A program made the translations under genes and the position numbers. This document shows, piece by piece, positions 18,089 to 26,715 of a stretch of 64,000 nt of DNA. How positions within the stretch are numbered: the first letter of the stretch is position 1; each line of letters opens with the position of its first letter. The stretch is taken from the NCBI RefSeq assembly GCF_039621805.1, contig NZ_CP155073.1:1612001-1676000 (forward strand), in the 5' to 3' direction. The notes under the pieces are model-generated. The model ran no database searches. It was not told the origin of the DNA and saw only the letters and a program-made list of their open reading frames with translations. Origin of the DNA: Paraburkholderia sp. PREW-6R. GTDB lineage: Bacteria; Pseudomonadota; Gammaproteobacteria; Burkholderiales; Burkholderiaceae.

Positions 18089-19930
18089 TCACGTCCACGG
18101 AATATGGACCTTGTCCAGATTGCGATCCAGCTGGTAAGCCGCGCTGATGAGCGCGAGATGCGTAAGCGCCTGCGGAAAGTTGCCAAGCGCCTCGCCGCTC
18201 GTCGCCACTTCCTCGGAAAAGAGCCCGACGTGGTTGGCGTAAGCCAGCATCTTTTCGAACACGAGGCGGCCTTCCTCGACACGTCCGGCGCGCGCCAACG
18301 CCTCCGCGTACCAGAACGAACAGGCGCTGAAGCCGCCTTCGACACCGGACAGGCCGTCGAGCGTCGCACCGCGCGTGTAGCGGAACACCAGCGGATCGAC
18401 GCGCAGTTCGCCGCCAATCGCGTCCAGCGTGCCGAGCCAGCGGGGGTCGGTGGGTCCGATGAAGCGCACGAGCGGCATCATGAGGGCGGACGCGTCGAGC
18501 GTGTTCGATTGCGACGTCTGCACGAACGAATTCAGTTCGGCGTTCCAGAAATTCTCGTGAATGTCCGCGTGGATGGCGTCGCGCGTTTCGAACCAGCGCT
18601 TGAGCGGCGCGGGAAGCGAGCGCTTTTCCGCGAGACGCAGCGCGCGGTCTACCGTCACCCAGCACATCAGCCGCGAATGCAGCAGCGGCCGTTGCCCGTT
18701 GCGAAACTCCCAGATGCCGTGGTCCGCCTCGCGCCAGTGCTCGACCACGTAATCGACCGTGCGGGTCACGTTGCGCCAGCCGTCATACGAAATCGCCTCG
18801 CCGTACTTGTTGTACAGATAAACCGCATCGAGCAGGGCGCCGTACACGTCGAGCTGGGTCTGGTCGCGCGCGCCATTGCCGATCAGCGGCACGCCCGCGC
18901 TGCCGTCGGACAGTGCATCGACTTCGGCTTCTTCGGGCGGCGCTTTGCCGTCCACGGTGTACATCACTTTCAACGAGCCGTCCGAATCGCAATGACCGCT
19001 TCGCTCGGCGATCCATTTCATGAAGTGTTGAGCCTCGCCGGTGTAACCGAGCCGAAGCAGCGCGTACACGGAGAATGCGGCATCGCGAATCCACGTAAAG
19101 CGATAGTCCCAGCGGCGCGAGCCGTCGAGCGCCTCGGCGAGTCCAAAGGTTGGGGCCGCAACAATGGCGCCGTGCTCGCTTGAGCTAAGCAGCTTCAAGG
19201 TGAGCGCCGAGCGCAGAACGACTTCGCGATAACGGCCGCGATAGGTGGATTGCTGCGACCAGTTCTTCCAGTAGCTGATCGTATCGGCAAGCGCCGTTTC
19301 GCAATCAAACGGTTTGTCGCGCAGAGCCGCTGCGTCGCCGAATGCAAATCCCGTGGTTTGACCGTCACGCAGTTCGAATTCCGCATGCGCCGCACCGTCC
19401 ACGATGTGTAGCGGCAGCTTGCTGTGCAGGTAGAGCGTCAGGTCGGACGTGGCGAATTCGACACCTTCGTCCACCCCTTTCGTTTCGTGCCGCGCGCGTG
19501 CGTAATCGAAGCGCGGCGTGCACCGCAGATTGAAAGCCATGCTGCCGTGGACCATTCGCACTATCCGGATCACGCAGTTCGGCAACCATTCGCCGACGCC
19601 CGCGGAGTCGCCGTCCTGAGCCACCGGCATGAAGTCCAGCAGCTCGCACACGCCGTCCGCCGTCATGAAGCGTGTGAGCAGCACGTTGGTGTCCGGCAGA
19701 TACATCTGCTTCACGTTGGCCCGTTCGTCGGCAGGTTCGATCGAAAATGCGCCACCGTTCGACGGCTCCAGCAGTCCCGCGAAGACCGTCGGCGAATCGA
19801 TACGTGGAAAGCACATGAAATCGATCGACCCGCGCAGCGATACCAGCGCGGTTGTCTTCATATTGCCGATCATGCCGCGGGCGTCGGGTGGAAGCGTCGG
19901 CCGTGGCGGGATGGGACGCTCATCAGGCAT
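18089..19930 (-). CDS. Glycoside hydrolase family 15 protein (glucoamylase/trehalase-like)
   Basis: 613-aa soluble enzyme with no signal peptide. The N-terminal beta-rich domain (IGNMKTTALVSLRGSIDFMCFPRIDSPTVFAGLL) matches the trehalase-like N domain that accompanies bacterial GH15 enzymes. The (alpha/alpha)6 barrel contains WDYRFTWIRDAAFS and later GVEGGFSACSFWYAEALARAG; the second acidic residue group there is typical of GH15. The start was set at ATG 19930 because GAGGAG precedes it. Likely substrates are alpha-linked glucosides or trehalose in the cytoplasm; this is from the family only. Confidence 0.88.
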   Translation of the reverse strand: MPDERPIPPRPTLPPDARGMIGNMKTTALVSLRGSIDFMCFPRIDSPTVFAGLLEPSNGGAFSIEPADERANVKQMYLPDTNVLLTRFMTADGVCELLDFMPVAQDGDSAGVGEWLPNCVIRIVRMVHGSMAFNLRCTPRFDYARARHETKGVDEGVEFATSDLTLYLHSKLPLHIVDGAAHAEFELRDGQTTGFAFGDAAALRDKPFDCETALADTISYWKNWSQQSTYRGRYREVVLRSALTLKLLSSSEHGAIVAAPTFGLAEALDGSRRWDYRFTWIRDAAFSVYALLRLGYTGEAQHFMKWIAERSGHCDSDGSLKVMYTVDGKAPPEEAEVDALSDGSAGVPLIGNGARDQTQLDVYGALLDAVYLYNKYGEAISYDGWRNVTRTVDYVVEHWREADHGIWEFRNGQRPLLHSRLMCWVTVDRALRLAEKRSLPAPLKRWFETRDAIHADIHENFWNAELNSFVQTSQSNTLDASALMMPLVRFIGPTDPRWLGTLDAIGGELRVDPLVFRYTRGATLDGLSGVEGGFSACSFWYAEALARAGRVEEGRLVFEKMLAYANHVGLFSEEVATSGEALGNFPQALTHLALISAAYQLDRNLDKVHIPWT

Positions 19931-20356
19931 GTCTCGGTACTCCTCAGGATAGATTCGCGCGGTGCGTTTCCGAACGGCTGTCACGTGCGACGTGCATCAT
20001 GCACGACGTGTCCGTCCAGCGTGGCGGCGAAGTGAAGGCGTTCAATCGTCTTCGGATGGTGATAGCAACGCCTGTGCCGCGTGCCGGAGCGTCGGCCATT
20101 GCAGCGTTGGTCCGCACGCGTGGAAGCAGATAGAAAGCCGAGTGACACATAAAGCCTTCCAGCGGCATCAGCAGGCGCCAGCCGCTGTTCGAGTCGTCGT
20201 GTCCTGCGTCAGAGCTGAGCCGTCACTTGGGGCCGTTTCGCCACGAGCATTATTCATGCGGCGGCAACAGTGTGTTCAGGTTGTAGGGCATGACCGCGCG
20301 GGCAAGATTGCGGATAATTGCGCAACGGTCAGTGACACAGAATAGACAGGTGAAAG
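19931..20356. other. Divergent gap
   Basis: 426 bases between the GH15 gene and the lipoprotein gene. No RNA gene, repeat or clear promoter was recognised; the right part (near 20310-20330) contains TTGCG/GCGCAA half-repeats that may be incidental. Confidence 0.4.
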
Positions 20357-20746
20357 ATGTTCAACGGCAGCTCATATTCCGCACGCAGGCGTGACCTGTC
20401 GCGCGTGGCAGGCGAAACACGAAGGTCGTGGTCGCGTCGCGTGAAAGCGTCGATCGCGATGGTCGTTTTCTGCGCGACCGGTGTGACCGGTGTGACGCTT
20501 GCGGGCTGTGCGTCGTCCACCAACGTGGTCGCGACCAGCAAGCCCGGCACGTATCAGGTGGCGGCCAGTGCCACCGGCGGCCGCATGGCATGGGCTCGCG
20601 CGCACGAGCACGCGCTGAGCGAGGCGCGCGACTACTGCGAGCAACGCGGAATGCAGGTTAGCGTCAGTGATGAAACCGTGCGCGGCGTGCAGATGCTGAC
20701 CGAGCATGATTCGTCGGTCAACTTCGAATGCCATCCCAGATTTTGA
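20357..20746 (+). CDS. Predicted lipoprotein of unknown function
   Basis: 129 aa. After a basic N-terminal region and a hydrophobic helix there is a lipobox LAGC with Cys51, so the mature protein is a lipid-anchored 79-residue domain. The mature part has the pattern GGRMAWARAHEHALSEARDYCEQRG, an alpha segment with a conserved-looking Cys, then a beta-like end FECHPRF. The 50-residue leader is long; GTG near 20441 could be the true start and would give a normal signal peptide. Function unknown. Confidence 0.7.
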   Translation: MFNGSSYSARRRDLSRVAGETRRSWSRRVKASIAMVVFCATGVTGVTLAGCASSTNVVATSKPGTYQVAASATGGRMAWARAHEHALSEARDYCEQRGMQVSVSDETVRGVQMLTEHDSSVNFECHPRF

Positions 20747-20884
20747 GTCAGTGTGGCTACGGGCCATTCTGACGCGGCAGGTGGCGTGCCGTGTCGGCTG
20801 ACAGATTGCTCGATCCTGCAGTCATATCCCGCCTTGTCGAACGAGCGGGTCATCGCATGACTTTGCGCACAGCGCGGCGTCTCT

Positions 20885-21574
20885 CTATCCGATGACGGTA
20901 CACGCGACAGAAGCAGACGCTGACGCAGACGAGCGCCCGGAAACACGCTGCCCCCACTGCTTCGCCACCGCGTCCAGCTCGACACGCGCCCGTTCGAGCG
21001 CCTCGGTCCGTGCTTCCTGATCGGCGAACTGCAACGGCTGTGCGTCGACGAAAGTCGGCGCGGCCACACCGAGAAAGCCGAACGCGGCCTTCAACGCGGG
21101 CGTGAGCGCATCCATCCTTTCGTACGGCGAGCCAGGCCGTAAATCCGCGCCGCGGCTCGTGATGAACAGCACCTTCTGACGCGAAAGCTGCCCGACCACG
21201 CTGCCGTCTTCCGCAAACCTGTAAGTCAGGTTGGTGCGAATGATGTTGTCGATGAAAGCCTTGAATACGGACGGCATCGACCAGTTATACATCGGCATTG
21301 CAAAGACGAGCGCATCGGCGGCGAGCAGTCGTGCGCACAAAGCATCCGACGCCGCGAGGCGCGCGTTCATCTGCGCTGTACGCTCGTGCGCCGCCGTATA
21401 AGTGGCGATCGCGAATGCTTCGTCGACGTGCTCAGGCGTGTCGAGCGTCAGGTCGAGATAGTCGACTTCGATATCGTCGCGCTGCTCGCGCAGGCGCTCC
21501 AGAAAATAGCGGCTCAACGCGCGAGAGTTCGAACGTTCGCGTTTTGCGCTGGCGTCGACACGCAGGATCTTCAT
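20885..21574 (-). CDS. azoR: FMN-dependent NADH-azoreductase / quinone reductase
   Basis: 229-aa flavodoxin-like quinone reductase. MKILRVDASAKRERSNSRALSRYFLERL is the FMN-phosphate-binding start, and MPMYNWSMPSVFKAFIDNIIR the conserved flavin/substrate loop. A short Ser/Ala-rich tail extends past the family core. It probably reduces quinones by two electrons and can cleave azo dyes. The carboxymuconolactone decarboxylase-family gene lies 54 bases upstream on the same strand; the pair likely forms a two-gene operon for electrophile or quinone stress. Confidence 0.9.
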   Translation of the reverse strand: MKILRVDASAKRERSNSRALSRYFLERLREQRDDIEVDYLDLTLDTPEHVDEAFAIATYTAAHERTAQMNARLAASDALCARLLAADALVFAMPMYNWSMPSVFKAFIDNIIRTNLTYRFAEDGSVVGQLSRQKVLFITSRGADLRPGSPYERMDALTPALKAAFGFLGVAAPTFVDAQPLQFADQEARTEALERARVELDAVAKQWGQRVSGRSSASASASVACTVIG

Positions 21575-21627
21575 GTGTTCGTTCCTTCACGAGGGTTAGC
21601 TGGATACCGGTCGCGCGGTATGCGCCA

Positions 21628-22065
21628 TCAGTCCGGCAGCTTGCGAAAAGCAATGGCAAAGCGGTTCCACGCGTTGATCGCACTGACCAGCAATGTCAGA
21701 TCGACCAGTTCTTCGTCGCTGAAATGCGGACGGACGGCGTCCCATACGGTGTCGGGGACGTGATCCTGCGACACGAGGGTGAGCGCTTCGGTCCATTCGA
21801 GCGCAGCGCGTTCGCGGTCAGTGAAGAACGGCGTTTCACGCCACACCACGACGGTGGCCAGACGGCGCTCGGTCTCACCGCCTTTGCGGGCGTCGGTGGT
21901 ATGCATGTCCACGCAGAACGCGCAGCCGTTGATCTGCGACGCTCGCAGGCGCACCAATTCGGCGAGCGAGCTTTCGAGCGTGCATTTGCTGATCCGCTCT
22001 TCAACGCCGCGCAGCGCCTTAATGGCGGCGGGGCTGGCCTGGTAGAAGTTCAGACGGTGTTCCAT
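21628..22065 (-). CDS. Carboxymuconolactone decarboxylase/AhpD-family protein
   Basis: 145 aa, single CMD domain. The core GCAFCVDMHTTDARKGGE has the CxxC-x3-H arrangement of AhpD-like peroxidase-reducing proteins, so a redox role is more likely than decarboxylation. The first gene of the pair with azoR; GGAG lies close upstream of ATG 22065. The role in reducing peroxides or quinone adducts is inferred from CxxCxxxH and context. Confidence 0.88.
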   Translation of the reverse strand: MEHRLNFYQASPAAIKALRGVEERISKCTLESSLAELVRLRASQINGCAFCVDMHTTDARKGGETERRLATVVVWRETPFFTDRERAALEWTEALTLVSQDHVPDTVWDAVRPHFSDEELVDLTLLVSAINAWNRFAIAFRKLPD

Positions 22066-22267
22066 GATGGCTCCGGGTGTCGATGGAATGCATGCGAGGA
22101 TGCGACGACGAAAGATTAGTGATCGAATTGGTTTAGATAAATGACCGATTTCGATTAATTTCAGGTAACCACTTTTGCTGCCGACCGGTGGACGCCCGAC
22201 GATCCGCTCGTGCGGCTCTCAGTTTCAACAGAGGGTGAATTAGGTCATACAGTGATATATTCCGCGA

Positions 22268-23605
22268 ATGGCTACGATCATTGACACCATTCGCCGCACC
22301 ACGAGCCGGCGCACGCTGATGCGCGCGCGCCGCCTGTGGCTTCACTACGGCGTGTTCTGGCTCGGCGCAATTGCAGTCGGGCTTGTCGCGGTCGCGTACG
22401 CGCGGCTCATCGACTTCGGCTACGCGCAGTTTGTCGGTTATAGATCGCTTCATTGGTGGCTGCCGTTGGTGCTCACGCCGGCAGTCAGCGCGGTCTGTGT
22501 GTGGGCAACGCTGAAATTTTTTCCCGGCGCCGAGGGCAGCGGCATTCCGCAGGTCATCGCGTCGCTTCATGGGGCAAGCTCGATCTCCGCCAGATTGCTG
22601 ACGTTGCGCATTCTGGTCGGCAAAATCCTGCTGTCGTTTATCGCGATCCTCGGCGGTTTTACGATTGGCCGCGAAGGGCCCACGATTCATGTCGGCGCGG
22701 CGCTCATGTACAACCTGCGTACGTTCTATCCAAGGCGTTTCCGCCTGTTGCGCGGCGCGAGTCTGGAGGGGCGGCTCGCGCTGGCGGGCGCGGCGGCGGG
22801 TTTGTCGGCGGCATTCAACGCGCCGTTGGCGGGCGTCGTGTTCGCCATCGAAGAATTGACGCGAAGCTTCGAGCAGCGAACCAGCGGCGTGCTGATCACG
22901 GCAATCATTTTTGCCGGTATCGTCGCGCTGAGTCTTCAGGGTAACTACACCTATTTCGGCACGATCAACATCGGCGGCCGTTTTCCCGATTCTCTCGCGC
23001 TCGCTGTCGTGCTGATCGGCGTGGTGAGCGGCGTGGCTGGCGGCGTGTTCTGCTGGCTGCTGCTCAATACGAGACGCTGGATGCCGCAACCAGTGCTCGC
23101 ATTGCGCGCGCAACGCCCGGTCGTGTTCGGCGCGCTGTGCGGCCTCGTCATCGCCGTGATCGGCGTTGCATCGAGCGGGCATACGTTTGGAAGCGGCTAC
23201 CTCGAGGCGCGCAATCTGCTCGAAGGTCATGCGCAACTGAGCATCTTCTATCCGGTGCTGAAAATGGCGTCGATGATCGGCTCGTATTTGCCGGGCGCAC
23301 CGGGCGGCCTGTTCGCACCGTCGCTGGCAATCGGCGCGGGCATCGGCAATGTGCTGCATCTGCTTTTTGATCACATGCAATTGCCGATGCTCATTGCGCT
23401 GGGTATGGTCGGCTATCTCGCCGCCGTTACACAAAGCCCGATCACTTCGTTCGTGATCGTGATCGAGATGATCAACGGCCACGCGCTCGTCATTTCGCTG
23501 ATGGCCACGGCGTTGATTGCAAGCCAGGTGTCGCGCCTGTTTGCACCGCCGCTCTATGAGGCGTTGTCCGTACGTTACGACGAGCCGAAGGCGAAACATG
23601 GCTGA
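22268..23605 (+). CDS. ClC-family chloride channel/transporter
   Basis: 445-aa integral membrane protein. The three ClC selectivity motifs are present: GSGIPQ near residue 93, GREGP near 137 with the gating glutamate, and GLFAPSLAIGAGIG near 345. GAAAGLSAAFNAPLAGVVFAIEE follows the second motif as in CLC-ec1. No CBS domains are attached. The protein probably exchanges chloride for protons or conducts fluoride/chloride; the GREGP form argues against the fluoride-specific branch. The MarR-type gene is 58 bases downstream and may be co-transcribed. Confidence 0.92.
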   Translation: MATIIDTIRRTTSRRTLMRARRLWLHYGVFWLGAIAVGLVAVAYARLIDFGYAQFVGYRSLHWWLPLVLTPAVSAVCVWATLKFFPGAEGSGIPQVIASLHGASSISARLLTLRILVGKILLSFIAILGGFTIGREGPTIHVGAALMYNLRTFYPRRFRLLRGASLEGRLALAGAAAGLSAAFNAPLAGVVFAIEELTRSFEQRTSGVLITAIIFAGIVALSLQGNYTYFGTINIGGRFPDSLALAVVLIGVVSGVAGGVFCWLLLNTRRWMPQPVLALRAQRPVVFGALCGLVIAVIGVASSGHTFGSGYLEARNLLEGHAQLSIFYPVLKMASMIGSYLPGAPGGLFAPSLAIGAGIGNVLHLLFDHMQLPMLIALGMVGYLAAVTQSPITSFVIVIEMINGHALVISLMATALIASQVSRLFAPPLYEALSVRYDEPKAKHG

Positions 23606-23662
23606 TCGACATCCGCGCGGCCATGCGCACGCTTTATATGTCCCTGACGGAAGCCGCAAAGG

Positions 23663-24085
23663 ATGAGCAGCCGCGGCCGTGCTGCGTCGGCGAAGATGCC
23701 CGAAAAAAAAGATCTCGAGGCGATGTCGCTGTTTCGTTATCAACTGCGCCAGTTTCTTCGTTTTTCCGAAGAGGTCACGCATGCTGAAGGCGTCACGCCG
23801 CTGCAATATCAGATGATGCTGCACGTGCGCGGGTTCGCAGGGCGCGACTGGGCAACCATCGGCGAAATCGCGGAACGCCTGCAGGCGGCGCCGCATGGCA
23901 CTGTCGCGCTCGTGTCTCGCTGCGAGGCCAGCGGACTCGTGGTGCGTCGAGCAAGCCGCGCGGATCGGCGGCAGGTGGAAGTGCACCTCACGGCAAAAGG
24001 CGAGCGCTGCCTCGCGAGACTCGCCTCGCAGCACAAGTCCGAGATCGACGCATTCGGATGGGTGTTCGAGCGCAACCGCGAATAA
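23663..24085 (+). CDS. MarR-family transcriptional regulator
   Basis: 140-aa winged-helix protein. The recognition region ATIGEIAERLQAAPHGTVALVSRCEASGLVVR is followed by the wing RASRADRRQVEVHLTAKGE, the DR motif of MarR proteins. AAAGG precedes ATG 23663; a second ATG at 23696 (MPEKKD) is possible. It follows the ClC gene closely, so it may share its transcript. Ligand and targets are unknown. Confidence 0.88.
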   Translation: MSSRGRAASAKMPEKKDLEAMSLFRYQLRQFLRFSEEVTHAEGVTPLQYQMMLHVRGFAGRDWATIGEIAERLQAAPHGTVALVSRCEASGLVVRRASRADRRQVEVHLTAKGERCLARLASQHKSEIDAFGWVFERNRE

Positions 24086-24228
24086 ACTGCGGCTGCCCAG
24101 CACGTAAGCGCTAATTGATGTTGCGACGAAGGCCGAGCAGAGGCTGTCCGATCATTCAAATGTCAATGCGTTTGCCGAGCGCATGGTCGCGCTGAGCTCG
24201 GCTGAGTCCGCTCGCGCGTGGCGAATGC

Positions 24229-25722
24229 TTACAAGTGGACGCTTGTCACCGTCGGCTTTTCGGCGGTAGGCAGATCGAAGCGGAAAGTCGTGCCGGGACC
24301 GGCGTGATCGAGCAGGCGTATTTCGCTGCGATGCAATTGCAGCATGCGTCGTACGATCAGCAGGCCGAGTCCGCCGCCACGGTGTGCACCGGTCGAACTG
24401 AAGGGGCGCTCGAACAGACCCTCGCGCCGGTCGGCGGGAATGCCGGAACCGGTGTCGCTCACGGTGACCGACACTCTGCCTTCCTTGTGCGCTAGTTCGA
24501 CCGCGATCACGCCATGCGCCGGCGTATGACGAAGCGCGTTGTCGAGCAGATTGGTGAGCACGCGTTCAATCATGCCGAGATCGGCGTACACGTTCGGCAG
24601 CTTCGGTGCGATGTTCGCGCGCAACTGGATGTGGCGCGCTTCCGCCGGCAACTCGAATTTCTGGAACACGTCCTGCACGAGATCGACCAGCGAAAACTGT
24701 TCGGGAGCGGGCTGCACGTTGCCATGTTCGAGTCTTGCCAGTTCAAAAAGCGCCTGCGCGAGCCGGCCGACTTTTACGCTTTGCGCCAGCGCGATGGCCA
24801 GATAGCGCTGGCGCTCGGATTCGTTCAGCGTGCTGGCCTTCAGCGACAGCGTTTCGAGGTAACCGTGCAACGACGTGAGCGGCGTGCGTAAATCGTGCGA
24901 GATGTTGGCGATCAGTTCGCGGCGTTGCTGGTCCTGGCGAGTCAGCGCGCGCCACTGGTCGCCAATGCGGTTCGCCATCTGTGCAAAAGTCGTCTCCAGT
25001 ACGGCGATTTCGTCGCGTGATCCGGCAGCGGCCGAGCGCGGCACGGCAGGCTGGGCGTCCGGCTCGCCGTCGGCGTCGAAGCGTCGCATTGCGTCGGTCA
25101 GCCGGCGCAGCGGCCGCGTGATGAGGCCAAATGCCGTGAGGCCCGCAAGCAGCCCGAGCAGCGCAACAAGCGCCATCGACCACAGCGTGGTGCGCAAGAC
25201 CGAGCTTGCGGCCACGCGAGCGGCGAGCGCATCATGCTCTTCGCCAAGGAGCACCACGTAGATATAGCCCGATGGTGCCTGTCCACCCAGCTGCAAAGGC
25301 GCCGCGCTGAAAACCTTCTTTCCGCCGACACTGCGCGGGTCGTCGCCGAGAATGGGCAACGGCTCGCCCGCAATGAACCGACGCAACGGTGCGAGATCGA
25401 TCCGGTCGCGCTTCAGGTGGCCCGCAGGTGCGTCGTCCCCCTGGATTCGCCCTTGATTGTCCAGCAGATAAACCTCGACGCTCGGATTGACCATCATCAA
25501 CTGCCCGAACAACTGGCGCACCGCGTCGGGTCGCAGGCCGTTCGCGTCCATCAATGTCGTGCGATGCGCGATGTGATCGGCGAGACTGCGTGAAAGGCTT
25601 TGCACGACTTCCATTTCGTGCAGATCGCTCGAACGGATCTGCAGCCACGCCGACGCCCCGCAGCACGCGAGCAGTAACGCGGAGAAAACGAGCGAGAGCC
25701 GCTGGGTGAGCGTCAGGTTCAC
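24229..25722 (-). CDS. Sensor histidine kinase
   Basis: 497 aa, inner membrane. Two helices (LSLVFSALLLACCGASAWLQI near 10-30 and a second near 165-190) enclose a periplasmic sensing region of about 135 residues. A HAMP linker, the dimerisation H-box ISHDLRTPLTSLHGYLETL and the HATPase motifs (LLDNALRHTP; VSDTGSGIP; GGGLGLLIVRRML) follow. The start overlaps the end of the response regulator by four bases, so the two are translationally coupled. The unit is divergent from dipZ-msrA, which suggests a periplasmic redox signal, an inference from position only. Confidence 0.93.
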   Translation of the reverse strand: MNLTLTQRLSLVFSALLLACCGASAWLQIRSSDLHEMEVVQSLSRSLADHIAHRTTLMDANGLRPDAVRQLFGQLMMVNPSVEVYLLDNQGRIQGDDAPAGHLKRDRIDLAPLRRFIAGEPLPILGDDPRSVGGKKVFSAAPLQLGGQAPSGYIYVVLLGEEHDALAARVAASSVLRTTLWSMALVALLGLLAGLTAFGLITRPLRRLTDAMRRFDADGEPDAQPAVPRSAAAGSRDEIAVLETTFAQMANRIGDQWRALTRQDQQRRELIANISHDLRTPLTSLHGYLETLSLKASTLNESERQRYLAIALAQSVKVGRLAQALFELARLEHGNVQPAPEQFSLVDLVQDVFQKFELPAEARHIQLRANIAPKLPNVYADLGMIERVLTNLLDNALRHTPAHGVIAVELAHKEGRVSVTVSDTGSGIPADRREGLFERPFSSTGAHRGGGLGLLIVRRMLQLHRSEIRLLDHAGPGTTFRFDLPTAEKPTVTSVHL

Positions 25723-26465
25723 GATGCGTCCTGGGCAGGGCCGGCGGGTGCGCGTGTGTCACCCGGCGCCGCCAGCCGGTAGCCGCGTCCCCATACGGTG
25801 AGAATGCGCTCGGGCTGCGCGGGATCGGCTTCGATCTTGGCGCGCAGCCGGTTGATGTGCGTGTTGACCGTATGTTCATAGCCTTCATGCTGATAGCCCC
25901 ACACGGCGTTCAGCAGATCCATGCGTGAGAACACTTTGCCGGGATGTTGCACGAAGTAGTAGAGCAGATCGAACTCGCGCGGCGTGAGTTCGATCGCTTT
26001 GCCGTCGACGCTGGCTTCACGCGTCAGCGGGTCGATTGTCAAGCCCGCGAAGCGCAGCGTGCCCGCGTCGATTCGCGACGCTTTCGCCAGGGCTTCGACG
26101 CGCCGCAGCAGCGCTTTCACACGCGCCACCAGTTCGAGCACCGAGAATGGTTTGGCAAGGTAATCGTCCGCGCCGAGTTCGAGGCCGAGTATGCGATGCA
26201 CCTCGCTGGAACGCGCACTGGTAATGATGATCGGCGTGTAGCGGGTCATTGCGCGGGCACGCCGGCAGATTTCGAGCCCGTCCACGCCGGGCAGCATCAG
26301 GTCGAGAATCAGCGCGTCCCAGCCGCCCTGTTCGAGCAGGCGCAGTCCTTCGTCGCCGTCGGCGCTGTGCACGACGTCGTAGCGCTCGTCGCGCAGGTGT
26401 AGGCTCAGCAGGTTGGCGATGTCGACGTCGTCTTCAACGATCAGGATGCGCTTTGGTCTGTCCAT
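25719..26465 (-). CDS. OmpR-family response regulator
   Basis: 248 aa. The receiver domain has the acidic pocket EDD (residues 11-13), phosphoacceptor D55 in ILDLMLPG and K in ADDYLAKPF. The winged-helix effector domain carries LTPREFDLLYYFVQHPGKVFSR and VNTHINRLRAKIE. First gene of the two-component pair with the downstream kinase. The 250-base gap separating it from dipZ presumably holds its operators, but no repeated half-site convinced me. Confidence 0.95.
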   Translation of the reverse strand: MDRPKRILIVEDDVDIANLLSLHLRDERYDVVHSADGDEGLRLLEQGGWDALILDLMLPGVDGLEICRRARAMTRYTPIIITSARSSEVHRILGLELGADDYLAKPFSVLELVARVKALLRRVEALAKASRIDAGTLRFAGLTIDPLTREASVDGKAIELTPREFDLLYYFVQHPGKVFSRMDLLNAVWGYQHEGYEHTVNTHINRLRAKIEADPAQPERILTVWGRGYRLAAPGDTRAPAGPAQDAS

Positions 26466-26715
26466 GGGGCCTTTCAGAATGGTTTTGCATGCAGCGGTGT
26501 TCCTCGAGCGTCACCACAGCCTGATCGCCGTGCAACGGCCGTTGCAACGCCGCCGCAGTCGCCTCCGCAGTCGCAGTCGCCAGAACTGGCCATCACGTCA
26601 TTGTGCAAAATTTCCGGGCGACGAGTTATCACATTTAATTTAACTTTCCGTGAGGACTTCGACACCGCTCGTTGCCTAGTATGGGGGCACTTTCCTCAAC
26701 CCTGGACCGGCGTTC
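26466..26715. promoter_or_regulatory. Divergent regulatory gap between the two-component system and dipZ
   Basis: 250 bases with the GC-rich reiteration CGCAGTCGC three times (near 26552-26580) and an AT-rich stretch at 26620-26650 (ATCACATTTAATTTAAC). The second could contain the dipZ promoter. No confident -35/-10 pair is visible. Confidence 0.35.

Noticed and set aside
22133-24103. 656-codon antisense frame over ClC and MarR genes
   Set aside because: Covers two recognised genes on the other strand and lacks any domain; composition is that of a shadow frame.
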